Shown here: positions 7,653-20,759 of the stretch, in pieces | Numbering within the stretch: the first letter of the stretch is position 1 | Layout of the letters: every line of letters starts with the position of its first letter | Source of the DNA: Tetraselmis striata | Taxonomy: Eukaryota; Chlorophyta; Chlorodendrophyceae; Chlorodendrales; Chlorodendraceae | Direction of reading: 5' to 3' | Assembly (NCBI GenBank): GCA_006384855.1 | Contig: VCJN01002344.1 | Span: 1-64,000, forward strand | DNA length: 64,000 bases | Position numbers and translations under genes: made by a program | The notes under the pieces: generated by a model | The model's database searches: none | What the model was told of the DNA's origin: nothing | What the model saw: only the letters and a program-made list of their open reading frames with translations

Positions 7653-8699
7653 TTACAAGGTGTACGAAGTGCACTCCGCGATCCAATCGTGGTACTCCGG
7701 GTCTCGTGTCGCGTTCAAGCACCCGCCCGTCACGTCGTAGAACATGTAGTGCACCCAAAAGGGGCGGTCGAACTTCACGCTCTCGATGTGCTTTACGAGC
7801 ATCTGTTCTTGCAGAACCTTGAGTCGCTTGCGCTTCGCGCCGTCCTCGCTATACGCGCCGGGGTTGTAGCGAAGCCAGCAGATCGGGAGCGTGTTGCCCT
7901 CCAAGGCCAGCGTCTCCATCACCTTGGCCATGCGACGCATATCGCACCCGACCGTGTAGTCGCCAAACTTGTGCTGGTCCTCGTCGATCTCCAGCATGAT
8001 CACGCCGCCGTTTAGCTGCAAGAGCACGTCGATGCGACAGAAAGTGCCGTTGTCGATGCACGAGAAATCGATCCGGTGTTCGCTCTTGAAGTCAAACCCG
8101 CGCTTGGCGAGAACCGTGCGCACTCTCTCCTCCTCTTTCTTCTTTCGGGCCCAATATTCCGGGGTGTGGGTTCGGGCGTGAGATGTCAAGTGCGCGGATT
8201 TTGCAAACGCCGCATCACACTCCGTGCACCGATACGGTCTCTCACCGGTGTGAGTTCTCATATGGACCATCAAGTGTCCGGATGCCGCGAACTCCGCACC
8301 GCACTCCGTGTACCGATAGGGCCTAACACCCGTGTGTGTTCGCATGTGAGTTGTCAAGGCCCCGGTTTCCGCAAACGCCGCGCCGCAGCGGTCCCATTGG
8401 CACCGATACGGTCTCTCACCGGTGTGAGTTCTGATATGCTTTGTCAATGTTCCGGTTTCCGCAAACGCCGCGCCGCAGCGGTCCCATGTGCACCGGTACG
8501 ATCTCTCGCCTGGGTGAGTTCTCATATGGTTTGTCAAGTGTCCGGATGTCGTGAACGCCGCACCGCACTCCTCCCACGTGCATTTGTACGGCCGGTCTCC
8601 CGTGTGAGTACGCATATGCACGGTCAGAGATAGCGGCCATTTTGTCGCATACCCGCAGCCCTCCCACGTGCACCGGTGTTTCTTCTCCGAGTCCGCCAT
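7653..8699 (-). CDS. C2H2 zinc-finger array fused to a PD-(D/E)XK-like nuclease domain
   Basis: A 348-residue protein in two parts. Residues ~8-175 hold six C2H2 fingers with TGERPY-type linkers. Fingers 1-4 use C-x4-C spacing (CTWEGC, CTWEEC, CTWDRC, CQWDRC); fingers 5-6 are short. Finger 5 reads YRYTECG, so its first Cys is replaced by Tyr and it is probably weakened. After a Lys/Glu linker, residues ~185-348 read GFDFKSEHRIDFSC, then CRIDVLL and MLEIDEDQHKF, then ICWLRYNPGAY. The D...E-x-D-E-x-Q-H arrangement is typical of restriction-endonuclease-fold (Vsr/PD-(D/E)XK-like) proteins found in large algal DNA viruses. The combination suggests a sequence-guided DNA nuclease of the element; fold and activity are inferred. 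The frame is intact and sits next to the first copy of the GTGGCACT-rich repeat. Confidence 0.75.
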   Translation of the reverse strand: MADSEKKHRCTWEGCGYATKWPLSLTVHMRTHTGDRPYKCTWEECGAAFTTSGHLTNHMRTHPGERSYRCTWDRCGAAFAETGTLTKHIRTHTGERPYRCQWDRCGAAFAETGALTTHMRTHTGVRPYRYTECGAEFAASGHLMVHMRTHTGERPYRCTECDAAFAKSAHLTSHARTHTPEYWARKKKEEERVRTVLAKRGFDFKSEHRIDFSCIDNGTFCRIDVLLQLNGGVIMLEIDEDQHKFGDYTVGCDMRRMAKVMETLALEGNTLPICWLRYNPGAYSEDGAKRKRLKVLQEQMLVKHIESVKFDRPFWVHYMFYDVTGGCLNATRDPEYHDWIAECTSYTL

Positions 8700-8749
8700 G
8701 GTGGCCGCCGTATTGTAGCCCGTGCCCGCCGCAAGGCGCGTTTATGTCG

Positions 8750-9074
8750 GTCGGCCATAGTGCCGGTTTGCAAAGTGGCACTGCCCCTTCCACGTCCACA
8801 TCCCCGCGGGACCACGTAGGAAACCACGCGAATGTTCCACGGCCTCTGCACCCCCCTTGGTGCCACTTTGCGGGACGAGGTGGCCGCTGCTCTACGCTCA
8901 TGCTTGTACCGAGAGGTACAATAGTTTTGTATAGTGATGCTATTATGTTAAAAAAAGTGGCACTAGTGGCACTATCAGCTGGAAAACAGTACTTTAGAGA
9001 TAGCAACGACGTGCTTCCCAACGTGTTTCGTAGCGCCAGTAAAACCGGCACTACTGCGGCACTAAGTGCCACTT
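8750..9074. repeat. Iteron-like non-coding repeat, copy 1
   Basis: This intergenic stretch between the zinc-finger and polymerase-helicase genes is similar, in the same orientation, to 12900-13217. It holds about eight words related to GTGGCACT/AGTGCCAC (for example near 8776, 8859, 8954, 8963, 9046-9074). Its core is TTGTACCGAGAGGTACAA at 8904-8921, a palindrome with 7-bp arms, followed by TGTATAGTGATGCTATTATG and an A run. The layout resembles a replication origin or a multi-site protein-binding region; no protein is known to bind it. Confidence 0.75.
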
Positions 9075-11483
9075 TCAACAGCCGCGCATGAAGTAGCTGG
9101 CGGGCTCCTTGTACTCCCTCGGCGGGGTGCGGACAGCGTTGCGGGGCTCTTCGATGAAAGGGCAAGCGTCGGCCTTAAACTTCACGCCCCTTGCGACGTT
9201 CCTCTTCTGCTCCCCGTCCACCCATGTTCGGCTGACGACGCGGATGCCGTGCGTCTTGAGGTACGTCTCAAAGCAGTTCTTCCGGAAGCGGATGGACCCC
9301 GGCACCCCCCTCGCCGCTTTATCGTCGAGCTTCCCGATGTACACATTGATTTCGCCGACCTGAATGTAGTCGTCCTCGTTGCGTGTTATCTCAAAGTGGG
9401 CGTCGAAGAACTCCGTCATGGGGTTGTCGTCCTGTGTGAGCTCCGCGCGGAACTCGATGAGCGACTCAGGCGGGTCGTTTAGGACACTCATGCACTCTTC
9501 GCCCGCCTCCACGAAGAGGTCGAACGTGGCCGAAAGCCAACCCTGCAGCTTTTGCTCGTTGAGAGGATCCACGCGAAAGGGATCGAAAGCCCTTCGCCTT
9601 CTTCTTGAACTCCTCGTCAGTGGCCGCCGGAATGAACTTGGACCGGTGATGGAAGGAGAGCATGCGATCGTAGAACACCGAGTCCTGGCCCATCATGGGC
9701 ATCTGCCCTTTATAGAAGCTGAAGAGCGGCAGCGCCTTGCATCGGAACTCGAATGTGCTGCTCATACCAAATCGGCGCCCGGTCACCATCGGGAAGGAGG
9801 CGAGTTCCTTGAGCGTGTGCGTCGCGAGCTGCAAGCTGCCGCTCATCTCGTCGGCGGAGATCAGGAACTTGCCATTGAGCTTTCCTATGCACGCGTCGTG
9901 TCCGTTCTTGTTGTTCGAGGAGTCCTTGATCATCATCTTCTTTGCGCTCTCGCCCTGAATCGCGAGCTTCCCCACCATTTTGTTGAGAAGCTTCATGAGC
10001 ACCGTCTTTGCGTTCCACCCGTCCGCCGCGTCCGTCAGCACCGGCATGATCTTCCTGTCCTTCCTCGGAGTGACGATGTAGCGACCAATGGCGATGAACG
10101 CGCGACGCTCGTCCTCCACGGGGAACACCTGCTCGAGGAACCCCCTCACCCCGTTCTTGCTTTGGCCCGGCGTGTAGTCGTACCCGGTGGTCAGAGAGAC
10201 GTAGTCGCCCATGCGTATGTCGCGGAATGCTTTAATCGCAAAATCATAGCAGCTGTTCTTGAAGGGGAAGATGTCGAGCGAGGTGTCCAGCTTGTCGGAG
10301 AAACCGTCCTCGACGCAATGCAGATTCACCATGAGGTTGACGATCTTGTCGAAGTTGTTATAATGCCGGCAGGCCTTCTCGCCCATCTCTTCGTCGCATT
10401 GCTGCCCGGCCTCGATGAAGAGCTTGTTAACCTCGTTGCGGCTGATCTCGGGCCAAACGCCGCGGCAAAGCGGTAGAAGGGCTGCGACATGCCATCCAGC
10501 TTCAACTTTCCGAGCACATCCTCGTTGCGAGACCACAATAGCTCCGCGAAGTCTAATCGCGTGACCAACGTCGCGTTGTTGCCGTCTGCCTTGTCGTCGA
10601 TCGGCGGGAGGTTAGTCGGGATTTTAATGTGCGTCACGAAGGGCTTGATTTCGAAGTTGAGCACGAAGCCGGTCTTCTGCACAACGTGGCGGCGGACGAG
10701 CTCGCAGTCGATATCCTCCTCACACTCGACGATACAACCGTCAAACATCTTCGCGATGACCCTCTCTTGCTTGTGCTTGGTGACCACGTAATCGAGCATA
10801 GCATGCAAGATTTTGTCCTCCGCCTCGGTGATAAGGACGTGCATGAAACGCTTCTTGAGGCTGATAGGGGTGCACGGCTTTTCTTGGACGGCAAGGCTCT
10901 CCTCCGCGACTTCAATCATTTTGGGCATGGCGGCCATCAAGTCGTCCATGCACGCATGGAACTGCTCGCCATACCGAACGAGATAGTCGTAGATCGGCGT
11001 TTTCTCGATACCCTCCGGAATCTCGACATCGTTCTTGTAGAACCACCATTGAAAGGTGCCGCAGTTGATGAGGGACAGAAGCAGAGACTTGGCGTTGTCG
11101 CGATTGCAATTGAAATCCCGTTGCGCGGACTCCAATATCCCCTTTCTATCGTTGACGTAGGTCACGATCGTGTCATACTTCGCTTGGACCTTGTGTTGCT
11201 CGATGAGCTGAAGCAGCAGCACCGGGTGGCAGTTGACGATGTCGATATCCACGCACCGCTTCCCGGAGGTCTCCATGTAGTAGTTTAACATGGCGTTGCG
11301 GATCGGTCGATGGAGATTTTGAATCGACAGCGGCAACGAGGTGTAATCACGACCGTACGTGTTCCCGGCTTTGTCGCTCAACTTCTTTTTGTACCACACC
11401 TTGAGAACACCGCTCTCGTCCACAAAAGAGATCATGCGTTGCACACGGACGTCCATGCCCTTGTCGCGCTTGTTGAATTGCAT
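9075..11483 (-). pseudogene. TV-Pol-like DNA polymerase fused to SF3 helicase, two frameshifts
   Basis: One gene spread over three minus frames. The first (open from 11747; first plausible internal ATG 11483) has family-A-like polymerase words: VDIDIVNCHPVLLLQLI (motif A, 11223-11254), RDNAKSLLLSLINCG (motif B, near 11,090) and AKMFDGCIVECEED (motif C, near 10,740). Near 10,460 the sense moves to a second frame with an SF3 helicase: Walker A-like DGWNAKTVL (10,002-10,022), Walker B-like KFLISADEMS (9,838-9,868) and RCKALPLF. Near 9,585 it moves to a third frame, DPLNEQKLQGWLSATF to the stop at 9075. The fusion matches the TV-Pol/S3H replication protein of PLVs and virophages. Walker A has Ala where Gly is usual. 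The N-terminus is uncertain: sense continues upstream of 11483 and overlaps the neighbour. Two single-base indels would explain the breaks. Confidence 0.75.
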
Positions 11484-11601
11484 AGTGGGCAGTTCGTGGT
11501 CAATGATGATGACTTTAGAGCTTCCCGGGCCATGGGCTCGGCGTAAAATTCCCGCGAAGCATTGGACCTCGGCATGATTGGGTTGGCTATAGCAGAGAAC
11601 T

Positions 11602-11919
11602 TTACAGAGGGCTATCCGCGGCCTCCGTCTTAAGCCGGGCAACGCGGCGGCGGTATCGTTCGCGCTGGATCTCGCGGACGTGCTCCGCGTTGGCGCGGTA
11701 GTACTTCCTATGATACTCGCGCACACGCTCGCGGTTCGCCTTATCATACTCCGCGCGGTACTCGCGGATACGCTCCCGGTTATTGTCGCGCCATTTCTTC
11801 TTCGAGATCTTAATTCGCTCCGCGCGCTCCTCGTCGCTGAAAACGCGGCGCCGGCCCATCTTGCGCGCGGCGTTCCTTTTATCTAGCGTCCGTTTTTTAT
11901 CTGCACTTGCATGACACAC
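11602..11919 (-). CDS. Arg/Lys/Tyr-rich basic repeat protein
   Basis: A 105-residue, highly basic protein. After MGRRRVFSDEERAERIK it contains short tandem units of about 12-13 residues: KKWRDNNRERIREYRAEY, DKANRERVREYHRKYY, RANAEHVREIQRERYR. Such runs of R-x-R-x-x-x-R-x-Y occur in putative DNA-binding proteins of large algal viruses and their relatives. It is predicted helical, nuclear or virion-associated, with a nucleic-acid role inferred from charge only. It lies directly upstream of, and partly overlaps, the open frame of the polymerase-helicase on the same strand, so the two may share a transcript. Confidence 0.6.
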   Translation of the reverse strand: MCHASADKKRTLDKRNAARKMGRRRVFSDEERAERIKISKKKWRDNNRERIREYRAEYDKANRERVREYHRKYYRANAEHVREIQRERYRRRVARLKTEAADSPL

Positions 11920-11960
11920 TTAAGCCAAGCGAGACGCGGCGCTGAGCGAGAGTCTGCAGA

Positions 11961-12383
11961 ATGCCATCGTCCGTCTCACTCACCGTCTCCTTCAGCGATT
12001 CCGGCGCCGACGACACCGCGGCCTCCGCGTCTTCGTTGCGCCGCGCTCGGTTGTGTCCGCGCTGCGTTTGCGTGACTATCTATACGTCCAGCTACTGTCG
12101 TCGGTGCCGCGAGGATATTCTTCGCGAGGTAGATCAAATGCCCGCGAGGTGCCAAGTCTGTCGCAAGCGCGAGATCAAAGGCGACTACGCGATGTGCTTC
12201 CCGTGTTATCGCAAGCGCGAAGCCGAGAAGACGAACTCGTGCAAGTGCGGCAAGAAGATCCGCGCGGACTACTTCGAGTGTTTTCCGTGCAACAAGGAGC
12301 GAAAGACGCACCAAGCGAGTAGCAGCGACGTTCGCCTATTTGATGCAAACGATTTTCCCTTCATTATCGTAAAACATGAGTAA
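11961..12383 (+). CDS. Small multi-zinc-ribbon protein
   Basis: A 140-residue protein with a Ser/Ala-rich N-terminus and three Cys4-type knuckle pairs: CPRC with CRRC (residues ~32-50), CQVC with CFPC (~60-78) and CKCG with CFPC (~94-110). The repeated C-x2-C pairs spaced by 12-17 residues predict treble-clef or ribbon-type zinc binding. No exact family was recognised. Divergent from the basic repeat gene by 41 bp. Its TGA overlaps the next ATG (12376), so both probably belong to one transcription unit. Confidence 0.65.
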   Translation: MPSSVSLTVSFSDSGADDTAASASSLRRARLCPRCVCVTIYTSSYCRRCREDILREVDQMPARCQVCRKREIKGDYAMCFPCYRKREAEKTNSCKCGKKIRADYFECFPCNKERKTHQASSSDVRLFDANDFPFIIVKHE

Positions 12384-12705
12384 CACCTGCGAAACGTCCC
12401 TCGGTCGGGCGATGACTCCCGTGGAGCGCTGCGATCTCAGCCAAGCGTTCCTGGATGTGGCTAGTTTCGACTATAGGTATCAGCCGAAATTTGATCGCGA
12501 GTACTTTCGCGCAAAGTACCCGGGCGTTAGTGAGGATGTAATCGATATCCTTGTCCTCTACGAGCGCGGGATCCGCTTCAAAGAATTCAAGGCGCTCCTG
12601 AAAAAGGGGCGCATCCCAAAGCCGGCGCCGGCACTCGTCGAGATCAAACGCTATGAGGAGGGCTATTCGCCGTTCGAGGGCGGATTCCAAATGATGAGTT
12701 CCTAG
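12376..12705 (+). CDS. Hypothetical protein, last gene of the viral block
   Basis: A 109-residue acidic/aromatic protein (FDYRYQPKFDREYFRAKY, EDVIDILVLYERGIRFKEF, KRYEEGYSPFEGGFQMM). Predicted mostly helical, with no signal peptide and no recognised family. It overlaps the zinc-ribbon gene by 8 bases, the compact arrangement of the whole block. Downstream comes only repetitive, non-coding DNA, so this looks like the last gene on the right side of the element. Confidence 0.6.
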   Translation: MSNTCETSLGRAMTPVERCDLSQAFLDVASFDYRYQPKFDREYFRAKYPGVSEDVIDILVLYERGIRFKEFKALLKKGRIPKPAPALVEIKRYEEGYSPFEGGFQMMSS

Positions 12706-12710
12706 TGCCT

Positions 12711-12803
12711 TGCGCGGTGCGTTTGAGAGTCTCGGTGCGTTTGAGAGTATCGCGCGGTGCGTTTGAGAGTCTCGCGCGGTGCGTTTGAGAGTCTCGGTGT
12801 GTT
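12711..12803 (+). repeat. Minisatellite, GGTGCGTTTGAGAGTCTC-type units
   Basis: Four to five imperfect direct copies of an 18-24 bp unit (core GTGCGTTTGAGAGT), differing in the presence of a CGCG spacer, directly after the last viral gene. Confidence 0.85.
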
Positions 12804-12899
12804 CTGCCTAAGTACTGCACCGAGTCACGCGCTCTTCGGCTCAAGGACCGAGCGAGGCCGGCGGCGCGGCGAGAGAGCGAGCGAGAGAGCGAGCACCCA

Positions 12900-13217
12900 A
12901 TATTGCCACTTTCAAACTGGCACTAGATCCCCCCACGTCATGGGGCGGCGAGACCACGTGGAAAACCGCGTGGATGATGCCGCCGCCGAAAACCCCCCGT
13001 AGTGCCACTGTGCGTGACAAGGCCGCCCCCCGTTATCGCTCGCTTGTACCGTGAGGTACAAAAGTTGTTGTATAGTGATGCTATTATGTTAAAAAAAATA
13101 ACACTAGTGGCACTATGAGCTGGAAAAGGGAGTGACCGCGGAAGGTGATGACGTGGTTTGTACGTGAATCCGCAGAGCCAGTAAAAGTGGCACTAAGTGG
13201 CACTGTAATGCCACTTT
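12900..13217. repeat. Iteron-like non-coding repeat, copy 2
   Basis: Same orientation as 8750-9074. The palindrome is TTGTACCGTGAGGTACAA at 13044-13061; the following TGTATAGTGATGCTATTATG is identical to copy 1, as is much of the next 30 bases (CACTAGTGGCACTAT, AGCTGGAAAA). GTGGCACT-type words occur near 12903, 12917, 13002, 13104, 13186, 13195 and 13209. The outer parts differ more than the core, which suggests selection or gene conversion on the core. It probably marks the right end zone of the viral element. Confidence 0.75.
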
Positions 13218-13342
13218 GAGAATGGCGCGCGGAGCACGCGGAAATCCATATACAAGCGCGCGGGCACCGGGTGCAGCGTCATTTCCACCACACCCACGCC
13301 AAAGCAATCGCAACAACCCGACAAAACAACCCGCACACACAC

Positions 13343-13462
13343 ACAATCTCGTGTTTGCACATAACATCTCGTGTTTGCACATAACATCTCGTGTTTGCAC
13401 ATAACATCTCGTGTTTGCACATAACATCTCGTGTTTGCACATAACATCACGTGTGCACACAT
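13343..13462 (+). repeat. 20-bp tandem repeat, about six units
   Basis: CATCTCGTGTTTGCACATAA is repeated head to tail, the last unit degenerate (CATCACGTGTGCACACATAA). It is followed by two copies of ATAACCATTATG. Non-coding; its unit length excludes a codon-periodic coding repeat. Confidence 0.9.
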
Positions 13463-13603
13463 AATGTATAACCATTATGTCATAACCATTATGTGTTATA
13501 GCGAATCGTACCGTCGCGATTTGATAAGAGTAACTTCTCGAAATAATTACAAGTGATTGTCCCGTAGCAAATACATAGCATATACACAGCTAATCCACAG
13601 CAC

Positions 13604-13606
<3 letters not shown>

Positions 13607-13662
<56 letters not shown>
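13607..13662. repeat. (AT)n microsatellite
   Basis: About 28 uninterrupted AT dinucleotides. Confidence 0.95.
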
Positions 13663-13664
<2 letters not shown>

Positions 13665-16440
13665 GAAACGCTTATCTGGCGTGAGCCATGGGGGCATCAG
13701 CTCCAGCCCCGTGCCGCCGCTGTGAGCATGCATGCGGTTTCTCTTGGTGCCGCAGCGGAGCTCCGCCACCAAACAAACACGGCCATCAGCGCGGCCATGC
13801 TATTTCCAACGACAATCAGCTCCCATGTGGGCATGAGATCCGCGCCACGCATCAGGAACCATGTCAATTCCGTGGTGCCGGCCTCAAAGCCGCGGGCGGC
13901 GCCCCCCCCCCCCCCCTCCCCCCACAAGTACAAGACGATGCAAACGTGTGACGCACAACGGCATGGCTCAACCCATCAATGGTGGTCCGCGAAATCAGGT
14001 TGTCCATGAATTGGACAAGCTCCACCAAGGTTGCGTTGTCCAAAGGCACTGCTCAATCCCCCCACTGACGTAGCCCAGCTCAACCAGGTCAAGCTCGTAT
14101 CTGCTCAAATACTTGACGACGATCGCAGTATACGCGGGTTTGGCGTGTTTATTGGGCATTCCCACCTCACGCATATCGGTCGCCAATTGCGCTAACGCGT
14201 GCACCAAGTGCCTTGGGAACGCAAGGCTGCTCCCGTCACGCATCGTCTTGCGTCCATGATGATGGCGATGCCAATATTCATCAAAAAATGCTTGTACATC
14301 ACACTCGGCACAGATCTCAAGGGTAGTAGCCGACGGCGGAGGCACATTGCCTACCCATGTCTCATTTTTTTGTCTGAATTCCGCAACGGCAATGGGCGGT
14401 CACTACATGCCTCTCGCAATGTCAAGGCGATGTAAAGGCGCTGCGCTGCATCGATTGCAGGGACTGCGTCCAGTCAACCGATATGCAAGGCGAGGATCAG
14501 AAAACGACAATGACATCCGATCAGCCCCATGCAAAAAATTGCAGCCTCTCTTCCGCCTGTGTATATTCCGGCAAGTCCAGCCACAAGGCAAGGCAAGCGA
14601 CTAGGAGTATAGGGAAGATTATTGCAAACAACATCAATGCCGAAATACACACAACAAGGCTTCAACAATAGCCTAAATTGGGGTGTAATTGGGAAGTTCA
14701 ACGTGTACTTCAGCAAAGTCATTAGCAGCAATAAATATGCCAAGTAGCTGCGTCATGCCCTAGGGGTTGTAGCAGTGGCCTAGGCGGGCTAGAGGCAGAA
14801 GTTGAGGGTAGGGTATGATGACCCTAGGCAGGGTATCCACACCACCCCAACTAAGTCGGGAGACATAACAAATCAAGTTCGGCATTTGAAAGAAATGCAG
14901 CTCCCCCCCCCCCCCCCCCTCCCCCCCCCCCCCCCCTCCCCCCCCCCCCCCCGACGAAGACGGGAACGTCGTGGGCGAGCACCACAGACGGATGAGAATA
15001 AATCAGGATTTACCAGACTGCGCAGGAAAGCCGGAGGGAAATACATCCAAGATCAAGTTAGGGGGATTCAGATAATTTAAACGGGGATAAATCACTGCAG
15101 GTAAGGCATACATCCAACGCTATCGGGAACAGATTGTAATTATTTTGGAATTACGGAAATCTCCGGGTTCAGCAAAAAAGATTGCATGGCATTATTCAGA
15201 CGATGGCTCCATCAGGAGTAAATTGTCTGGGGAAATACCTATACATATCTTGCCGCCGGACTGCGGAGGGGACCCAACCCGGAATTGATACAATTAGACG
15301 TGAGCTGTGGAGGTTACAGGATTTTAGTGCAAAGTTGTCGGGCACCATACGGACCGGAATATTCTGGTCAGAGGGCATGCCGAAAGGGAGAAGCCCGGAT
15401 TACAAAACGGACTGCCGCAGGGCGGGAACAAGGATCGCATAGTACAATGAGCACGACATGCTATGGGACTTCGTATCATATGATATAGAACCAGCTAGCA
15501 TAATCAATAGTATCCAGGTACCCAATCCATAGTACCCAGCACAATCAACAGTATGATCTAGAAATCAGTATCTAGCTAGCATAAGCACGTATCAGTTTGT
15601 TGTGATGAGACTTCAGCAATAAATATCTTTTGAATCCATCAACAGGATATCAATTGTCGCTATAGATAGACTACAGGTGATAGCAGCAAAACGTAATAGG
15701 AGAACGCTAGAAGGGTGGCAAAATACGGTCAGGGCAGGCGCCGCCATTTTAAGTTATGCCACCTGTGTATGTATTATTGTAATTACGGACCACCACGCGT
15801 GCTGTGCTTCCTGTACCATACATCGACGGGTAATCGTATAGGCGCCTGCACCGCACTACAGCACCCGCCTGCCGTGCATTGTGTAGGGTTATTACCATGA
15901 TTTACCGGAAAGGGTAAGTCGCGTGCTTAATCGTGTGGTGTGCGGGGCGCCGCGAGGCTGCTTTCCCTCCAGGCGTAGGCTCCCAAACTCCGCCCCAACT
16001 TAAAGGGTGCCGGCGTAATGAGAAGAACGCATTAAAACAAAAGTGCTGCCATGCCCTATCTGGCTCAATTCTCGCCGGAACAATGACGGATAGATTAAGT
16101 CTAAAGAACGCGAGGCCTGCCCCCGGATTTCTAAAGCAAATATTCACGCTCCTGAAAATCCGTCGGCAGCTGTACAGCCTCACGCACCCCACACATAGTG
16201 ATTAGTTGCCACTTTTTCATTCTCGAGATCCGACTGCCAATCCCTCATTGTTGGCATGTTGCCACGAGGCTTAAGGCAGCAAATGGCGAGCGTAGGTAGG
16301 CGCAGCAGCAGCTGGGAGGTGCATGTGGTGTGGCATTACAGCGCGGCGGCCACTTTTGAGATTTTTCTTGCGACTCTAGACGGCACCGTGCTCACCACGG
16401 GGGTGGCTGCGCGGCGCGCGTTTTCTTCTTGTCTCTAACA
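13663..16440. other. Long stretch without a confident gene
   Basis: No frame here has convincing protein character. It contains C runs at about 13,903-13,919 and 14,902-14,951. The most protein-like piece is on the minus strand (13,995-14,345: FFDEYWHRHHHGRKTM, AYTAIVVKYLSRYELDLVELG). It continues with sense into another frame (LDNATLVELVQFMDNLI), so it could be a decayed gene, but no family is recognised. Between 15,000 and 16,200 the base composition falls and only short frames remain. Confidence 0.5.
16336..16340 (-). terminator. Candidate poly(A) signal TGTAA for the poly(A)-binding protein gene
   Basis: TGTAA on the minus strand about 370 bases past the stop codon. TGTAA is the usual poly(A) signal of chlorophyte algae. 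A long G run (about 16,447-16,470) lies inside this 3' UTR. Confidence 0.4.
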
Positions 16441-16706
16441 TAGTGAAGGGGGTGGGGGGGGGGGGGGGGGCGGGAGATGGGGGAGGTGGAGGTGGAGAAG
16501 CGTTGGCGGCCATACAAGCTTGAAAATCAGGGGAACGGAGACAAACTGGTCTGGTGCACTCTGATGGAGGTGGGTGGGTCGATGGGGGGAAGGGGGTAAT
16601 GCTAGTGGCTGGTGGTGAACAGGCTGGCGGAGTGTGGTAGGCGATTGGTAAGGGAACTTGGGAAGTAGGTTGTGTAGCTTCGTGGAGGGGGTATCAGGCC
16701 GCCGCT

Positions 16707-19883
<3,177 letters not shown>

Positions 19884-20759
19884 GGTTTCGTGCGTGGGTG
19901 GCTGTGGCGAGGGTGGGGATGGTAAGTGGAGCTGCGGCGGTCGAGCTGACTCGACACCTCCCGAAAGCACGAAGCACACCTGCGCAGCGCAGCAGAGCCG
20001 CGCCCGTCAGGCTTAACTCGCACCCTCTGACATGTCCACCTGTCCGAGACGATGGGGAGCAAACTGGCTGCGCAGATTTGTGCTGCGAAGATGTGTTCGA
20101 GCGGAAAATAATGTGACTCCTTCTATCCCTGCTTTTGTGTCCTTGGTTTTCCGCATAAGTATGCTAGCCGTCAGTCGCCGTCGCCATCTGGTCCGCTTGC
20201 CAGTAGTGACTGGCAAAACCCAGCTGGATGCGCAGCAGTGCAGAGCAGTAGCTACTGTGGAATTCAGTGGCTGGAAGCAGAACGTCTTCAGGTGGGGTGC
20301 TACTTGCGGTCAATAATATCACGCAAAAAATGAATAAAAAGCACGATGCGGACCTGCCATCCACTGACAGTGCGGGCGTGGGCAGTACCGGGTTGAGCGG
20401 ACTCGTCACGGTGGACAGGGGAATAAGAATGAGGAGTGGGAAAGGGGATATAGGGGAGTGGCTGGAGTGTAACCCACGGAGGGCACGGGGAGGGTGGTGC
20501 GGGCGAGGCGCCAAAAAGGGACCGGCTTCCGCCGCCGCCGCCGCCAAACGACAGCGCACGCGGGCGGCGAGTTCGGCCGCCGCGGTCATGCAACTACGCG
20601 CAACGCGAGGCGGAGCGGCGGCGGTATATATCGCGCACTCGGCTAAAATAGTATTATCATTATCCCGCCCGCCCAAATGGTGACCCGTACCCGTACCTGG
20701 TACCGCCAGGCCGCCGGATGCTGATAATCTAGGGCGAACGCGTAGGGCTATAGCTGAGG
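19884..20759. other. 5' flank of the poly(A)-binding protein gene
   Basis: No coding frame of its own is convincing. It should contain the 5' UTR and promoter. A GCC triplet run (20,527-20,546) and the AT-rich GGCGGTATATATCGCGC near 20,620 are visible, but neither can be assigned as a promoter with confidence. Confidence 0.4.

Noticed and set aside
1-13217. Block as a giant-virus (nucleocytovirus) endogenous element
   Set aside because: TV-Pol fused to SF3 helicase and a tyrosine recombinase fit a Polinton-like virus better; no family-B polymerase, RNA polymerase or late transcription factor was seen, though the left part is outside the window.
13343-13462. The 20-bp tandem array as a CRISPR
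   Set aside because: Units are head to tail without spacers and the context is eukaryotic.
13113-13475. Minus-strand ORF with CKHEMLCANTR repeats
   Set aside because: Product of the 20-bp array, which cycles through three frames; no start context or family.
13995-14345. Minus-strand ORF of 116 residues as a recombinase core-binding domain
   Set aside because: Some helical character and a continuation in another frame, but no catalytic residues and no family match I could defend.
20267-20683. Plus-strand ORF upstream of the poly(A)-binding protein gene
   Set aside because: Low-complexity GCC-run product without domain, splice support or neighbours.
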